Position numbers and translations under genes: made by a program
The notes under the pieces: model-generated
Told to the model about the DNA's origin: nothing
The model's input: the letters and a program-made list of their open reading frames with translations, nothing else
Databases searched by the model: none
In this document: positions 1 through 9,645 of the stretch, piece after piece
How the letters are laid out: every line of letters starts with the position of its first letter
How positions within the stretch are numbered: position 1 is the stretch's first letter
NCBI GenBank assembly: GCA_905215725.1
Contig: CAJMRD010000026.1
Location: 1-25,120, forward strand
Direction of reading: 5' to 3'
DNA: 25,120 nt
Origin: an uncultured bacterium
GTDB taxonomy: Bacteria > Actinomycetota > Coriobacteriia > Coriobacteriales > Coriobacteriaceae

Positions 1-2375
1 AGGCCGAGGCCAAGAAGAAGGCCGAGCAGGAGCGCCTTGCCCGCGAGAAGGAGGAGGCTGCCCGCGAGGCCCAGCGCCGCGCCGTCCCCGCTTCCGACTC
101 CGGTTCGCGCTTCCGTTCGCTGCTTGACCAGATCGCCGCACAGGAGACCGTGCTCAAGGAGAAGAAGGACGCCGAGGAGAAGGCCAAGGCCGAGCGCGCT
201 GCCGAGCGCGGTAACCGTCGTGGCGGCAACAACGACCGCCGCGGTGGCCGTCGTAACGATCGCAACGCCTCTGACAACAACTCCGAGCGCAACGCCTCCG
301 AGAGCCGTCCGCACAGCCATCGCACCAACGCCAGCAACAACGTTGCTGCCGGCATGGACTTCCCCAGCCCCGATAAGCAGGGCAAGGGCAAGAAGCGCAA
401 GGGCGGTCACAACAACGAAGAGGACCACTACAGCCGCATGGCTCGCGAGGCCGAGGAGTACAGCCGCGAGAAGGTGCTCGAGGAGGCTCGTGCCGCCGTC
501 GAGGAGGCCTCTCGCGAGTCCACCGGTCGTCGCAAGAAGCGCAAGGAGAAGCGCGAGCGCGAGGCTGCCAAGGCTCAGGAGGAGCGCAAGATAGAGGAGG
601 CGTTGGCCCAGGGTGTGAACCCCGAGGACCTCGACGCCATCAAGGTCTCTCAGGGCGTTACCGTCCAGGAGCTCGCCGAGGCGCTCGACGTTCCGGCCAA
701 CGACATCATCAAGCGTCTGTTCCTGCTGGGCACGCCGCTCACCATGACGCAGTCCATGTCCGATGACCTCGTCGAGCTCGTCGCCGACGACCTGGGCCGT
801 CAGATCAAGATCATCACCCCCGAGGAGGAGAACACCTTCTCGTTCTACGATGATCCCGCCGACCTTAAGCCGCGCGCCCCGGTCGTCACCGTCATGGGCC
901 ACGTCGACCACGGCAAGACGTCGCTGCTCGACGCCATCCGTCACACCGGCGTTGCTGCCGGCGAGGCGGGCGGCATTACGCAGGCCATCGGCGCTTCGCA
1001 GGTCATGATCAACGACCGCAAGATCACCTTTATCGATACCCCGGGTCACGCCACCTTTACGGCCATGCGTGCCCGTGGCGCCAAGGTGACCGACATCGTC
1101 ATCCTGATCGTCGCCGCCGACGACGGCGTCATGCCCCAGACGGTCGAGTCGATCAACCACGCCAAGGCCGCCGGCGTACCCATCGTCGTTGCCGTCAACA
1201 AGATCGATAAGCCCGGCGCTAACCCCGACCGTGTGCGTCAGGAACTCACCGAGTACGGCGTCATCCCCGAGGAGTGGGGCGGACAGAACATGTTCGTCAA
1301 CATCTCGGCTAAGCAGAAGATCGGTATCGACGACCTTCTGGAGACCGTGCTGCTCCAGGCAGATGTGCTCGAGCTCAAGGCCAATCCGGACACCTTTGCC
1401 TCCGGCAACGTCCTCGAGGCCAAGCTCGACAAGGGCCGCGGCTCGGTCGCTACCGTGCTTGTGACCCGCGGTACCCTGCACGTGGGCGATACGCTGGTCG
1501 CTGGTCTTACCTACGGCCGCGTCCGCGCCATGCTCGACCCCAAGGGTCGCGCCGTCACCGAGGCCGGTCCCTCCGACGCCGTCGAGATCCTGGGTCTGCA
1601 GTCTGTGCCCAACGCCGGCGACGAGTTCCGTGTGTTCGAGGACGAGCGCGAGGCTCGCGCCCTTGCCGACGAGCGTTCGCTCAAGGCCCGTATCGAGGAG
1701 CAGAGCCGCGTCAAGCACGTCACGCTCGAGAACCTCTTCGAGACCATTGCCGACGCCGAGGTCAAGGAGCTCAACCTGATCATCAAGGCCGACGTCCAGG
1801 GTTCCATCGAGGCCCTTCAGGACTCGCTCGACAAGATGGATCAGTCCGAGGTTCGCATCAACACGATCCACTCCGCCGTTGGCGCCATCAACGAGACCGA
1901 CGTCGTCCTGGCCGACGCCTCTAACGCCATCATCATCGGCTTTGGCGTCCGTCCCGACGGTAAGGCCCGCTCCGCCGCCGAGCGCGAGGGCGTCGAGATC
2001 CGTTGCTACGACGTCATCTACAAGTGCCTCGAGGAGCTCGACGCCGCCCGTATCGGCATGCTCAAGCCCACCGAGGTCGAGGTCGCCACGGGTACCGCGA
2101 CCGTCCTGGACACCTTCAAGGTGCCCAAAGTCGGTATCGCCGCCGGTGTCCGCGTCGAAGAGGGCGAGATCGCCGCGACCGATTCCGTGCGTCTGGTGCG
2201 CGACGGTATCGTGGTCTTCAACGGCAAGATCGCCTCGATGCGCCACTACAAGGACGAGGCCAAGAGCCTCAAGAGCGGTTCCGAGGGCGGCATTGGCCTG
2301 GAGAACTTCCAGGACATCAAGCCCGGCGACCAGATCGAGGGTTACCGCATCGACCAGGTTGCCCGTACCGAGTAG
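1..2375 (+). CDS. infB: Translation initiation factor IF-2, 5' end missing
   Basis: IF-2 is the GTPase that delivers initiator fMet-tRNA to the 30S subunit and promotes subunit joining. The reading frame is open from base 3, so the gene enters from outside the window; an internal GTG at 150 is not its start. The first ~190 visible codons are a low-complexity charged region rich in Lys, Glu, Arg and Asn, typical of the variable IF-2 N-terminus. An IF2_N-like segment follows around 640-790. The G domain has G1 GHVDHGKT (897-920), a G2-like GGITQAIGA (969-995), G3 DTPGH, G4 NKID and G5 SAK. The beta-barrel and C-terminal domains run to a TAG at 2373. The G2 segment has Ala where most bacterial IF-2 proteins have His. 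It is first in an operon with rbfA, 11 nt downstream. The family assignment is certain; total length is unknown. Confidence 0.97.
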   Translation, partial: AEAKKKAEQERLAREKEEAAREAQRRAVPASDSGSRFRSLLDQIAAQETVLKEKKDAEEKAKAERAAERGNRRGGNNDRRGGRRNDRNASDNNSERNASESRPHSHRTNASNNVAAGMDFPSPDKQGKGKKRKGGHNNEEDHYSRMAREAEEYSREKVLEEARAAVEEASRESTGRRKKRKEKREREAAKAQEERKIEEALAQGVNPEDLDAIKVSQGVTVQELAEALDVPANDIIKRLFLLGTPLTMTQSMSDDLVELVADDLGRQIKIITPEEENTFSFYDDPADLKPRAPVVTVMGHVDHGKTSLLDAIRHTGVAAGEAGGITQAIGASQVMINDRKITFIDTPGHATFTAMRARGAKVTDIVILIVAADDGVMPQTVESINHAKAAGVPIVVAVNKIDKPGANPDRVRQELTEYGVIPEEWGGQNMFVNISAKQKIGIDDLLETVLLQADVLELKANPDTFASGNVLEAKLDKGRGSVATVLVTRGTLHVGDTLVAGLTYGRVRAMLDPKGRAVTEAGPSDAVEILGLQSVPNAGDEFRVFEDEREARALADERSLKARIEEQSRVKHVTLENLFETIADAEVKELNLIIKADVQGSIEALQDSLDKMDQSEVRINTIHSAVGAINETDVVLADASNAIIIGFGVRPDGKARSAAEREGVEIRCYDVIYKCLEELDAARIGMLKPTEVEVATGTATVLDTFKVPKVGIAAGVRVEEGEIAATDSVRLVRDGIVVFNGKIASMRHYKDEAKSLKSGSEGGIGLENFQDIKPGDQIEGYRIDQVARTE

Positions 2376-2386
2376 GGGGTAGCGCT

Positions 2387-2797
2387 ATGAAGCAAACGCA
2401 GGCAACCCGCCGTCTGGGCGAGCAGCTTCGCGAGAAGCTCGGTTATATCCTGCTCTTTGAGGTTTCCGATCCGCGTCTCGACCTGGTTACTTTGACCGCG
2501 GTCGAGGTCGCGGTGGACCGTTCGTTCGCGCGCGTGTACGTGTCGTGCGATGCGAGCCGCTACGATGAGGTCATGGAGGCGCTCGCAAGTGCCAAGGGCC
2601 GTATTCGCAGCCTGTTGGCTCGCTCGCTCGATTGGCGTGTCACGCCCGAGCTCGATTTTCGCATCGATCGCTCGACCGATGAGGCCGAGCGCATCACGCG
2701 TGCGCTGGAAAACGTTCCCGCCACGCTTGCGATCGAAAAGGACGAGGACGGCTATCCGATAGCGGATGCCGCCCAGGAGGCAGCTTTAGATGACTAA
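2387..2797 (+). CDS. rbfA: Ribosome-binding factor A
   Basis: RbfA is a small KH-type protein that binds the 30S subunit near the 5' end of 16S rRNA and helps late maturation and cold adaptation. The 136-residue product starts MKQTQATRRLGEQLREKL, has the family's DPRL at residues 28-31, and continues into a strand of the type seen in RbfA (RSFARVYVS). Length is normal. The ATG at 2387 is preceded by a G-rich Shine-Dalgarno (AGGGGG). The frame is open further upstream, but that part only shadows the end of infB. The stop overlaps the next gene by 8 nt, so the two are probably translationally coupled. infB-rbfA-nrnA-truB-ribF is a conserved order. Confidence 0.95.
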   Translation: MKQTQATRRLGEQLREKLGYILLFEVSDPRLDLVTLTAVEVAVDRSFARVYVSCDASRYDEVMEALASAKGRIRSLLARSLDWRVTPELDFRIDRSTDEAERITRALENVPATLAIEKDEDGYPIADAAQEAALDD

Positions 2798-3833
2798 TTC
2801 CGCCGACCTCGCCTCGTGCGAGTCTGCAGATATTCAGCGACGCATCCTCGAGCTCATCGAGGGTGCGTCCTCCATTGCGATTTCGGGACATACTTCTCCC
2901 GATGGCGATGCCTTGGGCTCCGTATTGGGTCTGGGCCTTTCGCTCATGAAGTTTTTCCCCAACAAGGACATTGCCCTGCTGCTGGCAGACGATGACCCAG
3001 TTCCGCGCATCTACCGCTTTATGGAAGGCTCCGATCGCCTGGTGCCGGCATCTGCGCACACCGGCAATCCTGACCTGTTCATCTCGGTGGACGTGCCGGT
3101 CGTCGAGCGCCTCAATAATTCCGCCGAGGTGCTTCGCCGCTCCAAGCATGTGGTGTGCTTCGACCACCATCCGGCGCGCGAGGAGTTTGCCGAGCTCAGT
3201 CTGAGGCGCGTCGAAGCTGCAGCCTGCGCTATGATCATCGACCGCTTCTTGGACAATTGTGGCATTGTCGCACGTGATGGCGTTGCGACCTGCCTGCTGT
3301 GTGGCTTGGTTACCGATACCGGCCGTTTTCAGTACCAAAACGCCAATGCCGCCGCGTTCCATGCGGCCTCGCGCCTGGTGGCGCACGGTGCCGATCCGGC
3401 GCGCGTTGCGCTCGAGGTCTACCAGAGCATGCGCGTTGAGTTTTTGCACCTCAAGTCCATTGTCATGGGCCGCATTAAGACGGTCGCGCATGGGCGCGTG
3501 GCGTATAGCTATGCCTACCAGAGCGACCTTGAAGCCTGCGGCGTCACCTCGGACGAGTGCGACGGCCTGGTCGATGTGGTGCGTTCGGTGATGGGCGTCG
3601 AGGTCTGCATGTTCTTAAAGGGCATTGAGGGCGATACCAAGGTGCGTGGCAACCTGCGCTCCAAGGGCGACCTCGATGTGTCCGAGATTGCTGCCAATTT
3701 TGGCGGTGGCGGGCATCATGCCGCCGCCGGCTTTTCCAACAACGGAACAATTCTCGAGACGCTCACCGTGGCACTTCCCATGCTGGCCGAGCTGGTAGGG
3801 GAGGATCCCGCTTCGGTGACCGTCGAGCTTTAA
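2790..3833 (+). CDS. nrnA: DHH/DHHA1 phosphoesterase, NrnA-type nanoRNase / pAp phosphatase
   Basis: The family hydrolyses very short RNAs (nanoRNA) and often 3'-phosphoadenosine 5'-phosphate; some members also degrade linear cyclic-dinucleotide products such as pApA. The 347-residue protein shows the metal-binding motifs in order: GHTSPDGDALGS (H34, D38, D40), D101 in SVDVPVV, FDHH (D125-H126-H127) and TDTGRF (D176). The DHHA1 domain closes with GGGGHHAAAGF near residues 305-315. Length matches NrnA. The ATG at 2790 lies inside rbfA (8-nt overlap) and a GGAGG sits just upstream inside rbfA. The same position between rbfA and truB is seen in other actinobacteria and some Firmicutes. The exact substrate preference cannot be read from sequence. 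Confidence 0.93.
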   Translation: MTNSADLASCESADIQRRILELIEGASSIAISGHTSPDGDALGSVLGLGLSLMKFFPNKDIALLLADDDPVPRIYRFMEGSDRLVPASAHTGNPDLFISVDVPVVERLNNSAEVLRRSKHVVCFDHHPAREEFAELSLRRVEAAACAMIIDRFLDNCGIVARDGVATCLLCGLVTDTGRFQYQNANAAAFHAASRLVAHGADPARVALEVYQSMRVEFLHLKSIVMGRIKTVAHGRVAYSYAYQSDLEACGVTSDECDGLVDVVRSVMGVEVCMFLKGIEGDTKVRGNLRSKGDLDVSEIAANFGGGGHHAAAGFSNNGTILETLTVALPMLAELVGEDPASVTVEL

Positions 3834-3848
3834 CTTTTTGGATGGTAC

Positions 3849-4781
3849 ATGGCTCGTCGTACGCCTTCACAACTGAATATGCTGCTCGCTGTCGATAAGC
3901 CGGTGGGCTGCACGTCCCACGATGTGGTCTCGCAATGCCGACGCGCCCTCCATGAGCGGCGTGTCGGCCATGCCGGCACGCTCGACCCCATGGCATCTGG
4001 CGTCATGGTGGTGGGTGTGGGCCAGGCCACCCGTCTGCTGGGCATGCTCACGCTCGATACCAAAAGCTACGTCGCCGATATTTCGTTTGGCGCCGAGACC
4101 AATACCGATGATGCGGAGGGCGAGGCGGTCCGCACGGTGGCTGTTGCCAACGAGCTCCGCGATCCTGCCTATGCTCGTGAGCGCTTGGCCGCCATGCTGG
4201 GCCCGCAGATGCAGGTGCCGCCGGCGTTTTCTGCTATCTCGGTCAATGGCGTTCGCGCCTACAAGTCTGCTCGCGAGGGCAATGCGGTGGACCTACCTCC
4301 GCGCCCCGTCGAGGTCTATGCCGCCGACCTGATCGCCGTGGGCGGCGAAGGTGATACGTGTGTGTGGACCGTGGCGTTCTCGGTGAGCAAGGGCACCTAT
4401 ATCCGTGCGCTCGCTCGCGACCTGGGCCGCGCTTGCGATAGCGCCGCGCATATTTCCGCGCTGCGCCGCACGGCCTCCGGTGTTGTTTCCATTGGCGCCT
4501 GTCATGCGGTCGAGGAGCTTTCTCCCGAGTCCGCGGCTGGCTTTGCCCTGGATCCCATTGCGGCCCTGGGCGCCACACGTGTTGACTTGCCGGGCAATCT
4601 TGCCGACGACCTGCTCTGCGGCCGACGCATTCCCGTTGAGCGTGCGCTTGCCGATTTCGATTCCTCGAAGGCGCCGTTTGCGTTGGTGCTCGATGGGGGA
4701 CTCAAGGCGCTCGCCCGCATTGAGGGCGGCCGCTTTGTCATGGAGCACGTGTTTCCGCAGGCAATCGGCGGTGTTCGATGA
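3849..4781 (+). CDS. truB: tRNA pseudouridine(55) synthase
   Basis: TruB converts U55 in the T-loop of tRNAs to pseudouridine. The 310-residue product has the N-terminal LLAVDKPVGCTSHDVV, the catalytic motif GHAGTLDPMASG with nucleophile D46, and KSYVADISFGAETNTDD, all diagnostic. A second conserved segment (VSKGTYIRALARDLG) lies in the central part. The chosen ATG at 3849 has only a weak GGATGG upstream. ATG 3879 (residue 11) is an alternative, because many TruB proteins begin close to that point. It lies 15 nt after nrnA and overlaps ribF by 4 nt (ATGA). Confidence 0.96.
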   Translation: MARRTPSQLNMLLAVDKPVGCTSHDVVSQCRRALHERRVGHAGTLDPMASGVMVVGVGQATRLLGMLTLDTKSYVADISFGAETNTDDAEGEAVRTVAVANELRDPAYARERLAAMLGPQMQVPPAFSAISVNGVRAYKSAREGNAVDLPPRPVEVYAADLIAVGGEGDTCVWTVAFSVSKGTYIRALARDLGRACDSAAHISALRRTASGVVSIGACHAVEELSPESAAGFALDPIAALGATRVDLPGNLADDLLCGRRIPVERALADFDSSKAPFALVLDGGLKALARIEGGRFVMEHVFPQAIGGVR

Positions 4782-5785
4782 TGTTTTCCGCTCGCGAGCT
4801 CGCGCGTGTCTTTTTCGCGGGCGAGTCGGACGGGGCTCGCATCGTTGCTGCCGATACGTTTGATGAGTGTGAGCACTTGGGTGCCGCATCGATTGCCATT
4901 GGCGTGTTCGACGGCGTTCACCGTGGACACCAGGAACTCATCGAAGCGCTTGTCCGTGATGCCCGTGCCCATGGCTGTAAGGCGGTCGTGGTTACCTTCG
5001 ATCCCGACCCGGACGTTGTGGTGAGCCCTTCGCCCGCTCAAAAATTGATGACGACGGCCGACCGTCTGCATGCCTTGGCTCAGACTGGGGTCGATACAGT
5101 GGTGGCCGTTCCCTTTACGCCTGAGGTTGCGGCACTCGACCATGTCGGTTTTCTCGCACTGCTGTCACGCGTAGTCGACATTCGCTCGATTCGCGTTGGC
5201 AGTGACTTTAGGCTGGGTCGTGGCGGTGCTTCTGGTGTTGCCGAGATGCGCTCCTGGGGTTCCGAGCACGGCGTTGACGTGTATGGTCACGACCTGCTTT
5301 GCGAGAGCGGTGAGGCCATTTGCGCCACCCGCATTCGTCATGAGCTGGGACAGGGCCATGTGGAGCTTGCTGCTGAGTTACTCGGCCGTCCGTATATGGT
5401 GCGTGGCGGTGTTATTCGCGGCCGTCACGAGGGTTCTGGCATGGGCTTTCCCACGGCAAACTTGCAGGTTCCCGACGGCATTCAGGTGCCAGCCGATGGC
5501 GTGTATGAGGGTCTGGTGCTGGTCAATGACATCGTGTGGCCCGCTGCCGTTAACGTCGGACTGCCGCCGACGTATGCCGACGATGCCGCTTCGGCGCATC
5601 TCGAGGCCAACTTAATTGGTTATACGGGCGACCTGTACGGCGCTTTCGTTTCGCTGGCGTTTACGCGCTGGCTGCGTCCCTCGCGTGTGTTCGATTCGCT
5701 GGATGAGTTGATCGCGACCGTCGAGGGTAATATCGAAGATATTCGTCACAACTTGGGCGATCAGGGGGTGAGCATCCGTGATTAG
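4778..5785 (+). CDS. ribF: Bifunctional riboflavin kinase / FAD synthetase
   Basis: RibF phosphorylates riboflavin to FMN and then adenylylates FMN to FAD. The 335-residue product has an N-terminal nucleotidyltransferase domain: GVFDGVHRGH at 42-51, VGSDFRLGRGG, and ATRIR corresponding to the usual STxIR motif. A C-terminal riboflavin kinase domain contains GFPTANL (223-229) and the HLEAN/GDLYG region. Length is normal for the bifunctional enzyme. ATG 4778 overlaps the truB stop as ATGATG, with a second in-frame ATG at 4781. The truB-ribF pairing is widespread. The gene overlaps dnaG by 8 nt. Confidence 0.95.
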   Translation: MMFSARELARVFFAGESDGARIVAADTFDECEHLGAASIAIGVFDGVHRGHQELIEALVRDARAHGCKAVVVTFDPDPDVVVSPSPAQKLMTTADRLHALAQTGVDTVVAVPFTPEVAALDHVGFLALLSRVVDIRSIRVGSDFRLGRGGASGVAEMRSWGSEHGVDVYGHDLLCESGEAICATRIRHELGQGHVELAAELLGRPYMVRGGVIRGRHEGSGMGFPTANLQVPDGIQVPADGVYEGLVLVNDIVWPAAVNVGLPPTYADDAASAHLEANLIGYTGDLYGAFVSLAFTRWLRPSRVFDSLDELIATVEGNIEDIRHNLGDQGVSIRD

Positions 5786-7886
5786 CGATGAGGAAAAAGA
5801 CCAGGTACGCGCTGCGTCTGACTTGGTTGCCATCGTGCAGGAAACGGTTGAGCTCAAGCCCCGCGGCCATGAGTTTTGGGGCTGCTGCCCCTTCCATGGC
5901 GAAAAGACGCCGTCCTTCCACATTATTCCCGCCACGCAGGTGTGGCATTGCTTTGGCTGCGGCGAGGGTGGCGACGTCTTCACCTATATCATGAAGCGCG
6001 AGAACCTGAGCTTTCCCGAGTCAATCCGTTATTTGGCCGATCGCGCAGGTATTGAGCTGCACGACACCGGAGATCGCCGCGAGCGCGGTACTAAGCGTGC
6101 CCGCATCTACGATCTGTGCGCCGAGACCGCCCAGTTCTACCACACCATGCTTATGCGCGGTAAGGACGGTCGTCCGCGCGAGTACTTTGCCAGCCGCGGC
6201 ATGGGTGGCGACGTCTGCCGCCGCTACTGCCTGGGCTTTGCACCAGGCCGTAACGCGCTGGTGTCGCACCTGTCCCAGGCGGGTTTTACCCCGCAGGAGA
6301 TGATCGACGCCAACGTTGCCGTGAGCCGCGGGCGCGGGCAGCTTGCCGACCGCTTTTACGACCGCGTGATGTTCCCCATCTTTGACGAGCAGGGTCACAA
6401 CATTGCCTTTGGCGGTCGCATTATGGGTGACGGTCAGCCTAAGTATCTCAACACCGCCGAGACGAGCGTGTTTCATAAAAAGCGAAACCTCTACGGTTTT
6501 AATTGGGCCAAGGAGTTTATCGTCGCGCAGGATACCGCCATCGTGGTGGAGGGCTATACCGATTGCATCGCCTGCTGGGAGGCGGGGATTAAAAACGTTG
6601 TCGCCACGCTGGGCACCGCGCTCACGGAGCATCATGTAAAGACGCTCACCCGCTTTGCCAAGCGCATCGTGTATATGTTCGATGGCGATGCCGCGGGCCA
6701 GAAGGCCGCCCGCCGCGCGATTCAGTTTATCGAGCAGGATTCGATGGACCTGCGCTGCGTGGTACTGCCCGACGGCAACGACCCTATGGAGTTTATTACG
6801 GCGCACGGCGGCCAGGAGCTGCAGGCGCGCATCGACGCGGCCGAGCCGCTCATGGACTTTGTCTACCGTTCGCTGCAGGAGTCGAGTGACATCACCACGC
6901 CGGGCGGTCGCGCCAAGGCGCTCGAGGATGCGCTGACGCTCATCTATCCGCTGCGCGATAGCTATATGATCGACACGTACTTTATCCAGATTGCCGACCT
7001 GCTGGGTTTGGATCTGGAGACCGTGCGCGCGAGCTCGGGCCGTGTGTTTCGCGATGTCGCCAAGCGCGAGGATGCGGAACGACGTCGTGAGCAGAACTAT
7101 GAGCGCCAGCGGGCACAGGCTGAGCGGTCCGGTAGCGCGGGCGGTCGGGCATCGGGTTCTCGTGATGCCGGTCGCGGTGCTTGGGCATCGGGCGCGACGC
7201 CGCCGGTGTCCGCGCCGGTCGAAGAAGAGCCGTACGACTACGTCCCGCTCGATGCCTACGGTGCCGCGCCCGTGGAGGTCGTCGACGATCTTCCGCCGAT
7301 CGATGTGCCTGATGGTATGGGCGCTGTGCCTGCGGCTGACGGTTCGGGCGCACCGGCTGCGGCGGCGCCGATGGTTCTTACCGATCTTGAACGCAAGTCC
7401 TTGGCAGGGGAGCGCGAACTGTTGACCATGCTCACGAGCTACCCCGACCTGTTCCGCACGTATGCCGACCGCATCTGCTCCATCGAGTGGGTTGACCCAC
7501 GTCACGAGTCCATCGCATGGGCCGTTCTGGCAACGCCGCCGGGAACCGATCCTGCAGCCTGCATGGATGCGGCGCGCTCAGTGTGTCCCGATGCGGCAAC
7601 GCTTGTGAGTGCCGGGCGCATCTCGGCGACGAGCAAGCACCCCACCGAGACGAACATCGTGTTTATGCTTGATACGCTTGAGCTCTACACCATCAAGCGT
7701 CGCATGCGTGCCGCACAGGCCAAGCTGCGCCAGGACCGTTCACTCGATGATGAGGCCCGTCGCGCGCTGACCGTGCAGGCCGCGCAGGATTCGCAACGTC
7801 AACGCGAACTGCAAAAGTCGATCGGCGGCGTGGCGGACCCGTTCCGTTTGATCGGCCTGGAGGCCGCGGGCACCGAACAAGCCTAG
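5778..7886 (+). CDS. dnaG: DNA primase
   Basis: DnaG makes the RNA primers used by the replisome. The 702-residue product has an N-terminal CHC2 zinc finger (C37, H40, C58, C61), the primase catalytic core, and a TOPRIM domain with VVEGYTDCIA near residue 255 and DGDAAGQKA near 300. A long Gly/Ala/Ser/Pro-rich, probably disordered linker spans about residues 425-530. A C-terminal helicase-interaction-type region follows. The start is GTG 5778, supported by a purine-rich AGGGGGTGAG just upstream and an 8-nt overlap with ribF. Primase is commonly paired with rpoD in the macromolecular-synthesis operon. Here rpoD follows after 110 nt, but dnaG is translationally tied to ribF rather than to rpsU. 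Confidence 0.96.
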   Translation: MISDEEKDQVRAASDLVAIVQETVELKPRGHEFWGCCPFHGEKTPSFHIIPATQVWHCFGCGEGGDVFTYIMKRENLSFPESIRYLADRAGIELHDTGDRRERGTKRARIYDLCAETAQFYHTMLMRGKDGRPREYFASRGMGGDVCRRYCLGFAPGRNALVSHLSQAGFTPQEMIDANVAVSRGRGQLADRFYDRVMFPIFDEQGHNIAFGGRIMGDGQPKYLNTAETSVFHKKRNLYGFNWAKEFIVAQDTAIVVEGYTDCIACWEAGIKNVVATLGTALTEHHVKTLTRFAKRIVYMFDGDAAGQKAARRAIQFIEQDSMDLRCVVLPDGNDPMEFITAHGGQELQARIDAAEPLMDFVYRSLQESSDITTPGGRAKALEDALTLIYPLRDSYMIDTYFIQIADLLGLDLETVRASSGRVFRDVAKREDAERRREQNYERQRAQAERSGSAGGRASGSRDAGRGAWASGATPPVSAPVEEEPYDYVPLDAYGAAPVEVVDDLPPIDVPDGMGAVPAADGSGAPAAAAPMVLTDLERKSLAGERELLTMLTSYPDLFRTYADRICSIEWVDPRHESIAWAVLATPPGTDPAACMDAARSVCPDAATLVSAGRISATSKHPTETNIVFMLDTLELYTIKRRMRAAQAKLRQDRSLDDEARRALTVQAAQDSQRQRELQKSIGGVADPFRLIGLEAAGTEQA

Positions 7887-7949
7887 ATGTTGTGGTCAAC
7901 CAGCGTATTCTCGCCTATATCCAGTCTTCTTTTTGGGTATAGACGTCAA

Positions 7950-7971
7950 TGTGTGTGCTAAAGTATTGAGT
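7950..7971 (+). promoter_or_regulatory. Probable extended -10 promoter for rpoD
   Basis: TGCTAAAGT at 7956-7964 fits an extended -10 element (TGn followed by a -10-like hexamer, TAAAGT at 7959-7964). No convincing -35 lies 16-18 nt upstream; TTGGGT at 7933 is 20 nt away. The predicted start near 7971 leaves a leader of about 25 nt before the GTG at 7997. No terminator hairpin is visible between dnaG and this site, so read-through from dnaG is also likely. This is a pattern-based inference. Confidence 0.4.
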
Positions 7972-7996
7972 CCTGTGGACTATGAAGGGAGAATCT

Positions 7997-9346
<1,350 letters not shown>

Positions 9347-9357
9347 TCAAGCAAGAG

Positions 9358-9390
9358 GCGCCCTCAAGCACATCCGCTTGGGGGCGCTTT
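9358..9390 (+). terminator. Rho-independent terminator after rpoD
   Basis: A 12-bp GC-rich stem (GCGCCCTCAAGC, loop ACATCC, GCTTGGGGGCGC, one G-T pair) begins 12 nt after the rpoD stop. Only three T residues follow, so the U-tract is short although the stem is strong. Confidence 0.8.
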
Positions 9391-9398
9391 CATGTAGA

Positions 9399-9446
9399 CA
9401 TTGGGGACGTTCTTGAATGACTGGTCGTTTAAGAACGTCCCCAATG
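9399..9446. repeat. REP-like inverted repeat with near-continuous hairpin
   Basis: Arms CATTGGGGACGTTCTT (9399-9414) and AAGAACGTCCCCAATG (9431-9446) are perfect 16-nt reverse complements. The spacer can pair further (9415-9420 with 9425-9430, including two G-T pairs), giving a 22-bp hairpin with loop CTGG. The sequence AATGACTGG occurs twice, at 9416-9424 and 9443-9451, so a direct repeat is superimposed. There is no T-tract, so it is not a standard terminator. GGGGACGTTC-type palindromes resemble the dispersed REP-like elements mobilised by RAYT (IS200-like) transposases. That link rests on general recall and could not be tested here. Confidence 0.65.
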
Positions 9447-9476
9447 ACTGGGTCGGAAAATTTCTTAAAAAAGTTC

Positions 9477-9504
9477 TTGCCCTGAGCTGATTCGTCCGTA
9501 TAAT
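9477..9504 (+). promoter_or_regulatory. Sigma-70-type promoter for tRNA-Asn
   Basis: TTGCCC (9477-9482) and a consensus TATAAT (9499-9504) are separated by 16 nt. Transcription would start near 9511, about 24 nt before the mature tRNA. This is the best promoter match in the window. Confidence 0.75.
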
Positions 9505-9534
9505 AAACTTCGTTGCTTGAGAGCACGCACCTAT

Positions 9535-9609
9535 TCCTCGGTAGCTCAATGGTAGAGCACGCGGCTGTTAACCGCGCTGTTGTAGGTTCGAGTCCTACCC
9601 GGGGAGCCA
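9535..9609 (+). tRNA. tRNA-Asn (anticodon GTT)
   Basis: A complete cloverleaf is visible. The acceptor stem is TCCTCGG with CCGGGGA, the D stem GCTC/GAGC, the anticodon stem CGCGG/CCGCG, the anticodon loop CTGTTAA, and the T stem GTAGG/CCTAC around TTCGAGT. The discriminator is G and the 3' CCA is encoded. The anticodon GTT reads Asn codons AAC and AAU. Confidence 0.97.
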
Positions 9610-9615
9610 GGTTGT

Positions 9616-9645
9616 AAAACCCGTCGCTTATGCGGCGGGTTTTTT
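9616..9645 (+). terminator. Rho-independent terminator after tRNA-Asn
   Basis: The 12-bp stem AAAACCCGTCGC / GCGGCGGGTTTT with loop TTAT (one G-T pair) runs into a six-T tract, six nt after the encoded CCA. Confidence 0.9.

Noticed and set aside
37..594. Open frame of 185 codons in another plus frame over the infB N-terminus
   Set aside because: Its Arg/Pro/Thr-rich translation is an out-of-frame reading of the charged IF-2 N-terminal region, which is itself open and continuous.
6021..7505. Minus-strand open frame of 494 codons opposite dnaG
   Set aside because: It is a high-GC shadow: its His/Arg/Leu-rich translation has no recognisable motif, and the plus strand encodes an intact primase with all catalytic motifs.
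9364..9549. Small minus-strand frame covering the REP-like hairpin and tRNA promoter
   Set aside because: It runs through a terminator, a palindrome and the start of tRNA-Asn and has no ribosome-binding site or motif.
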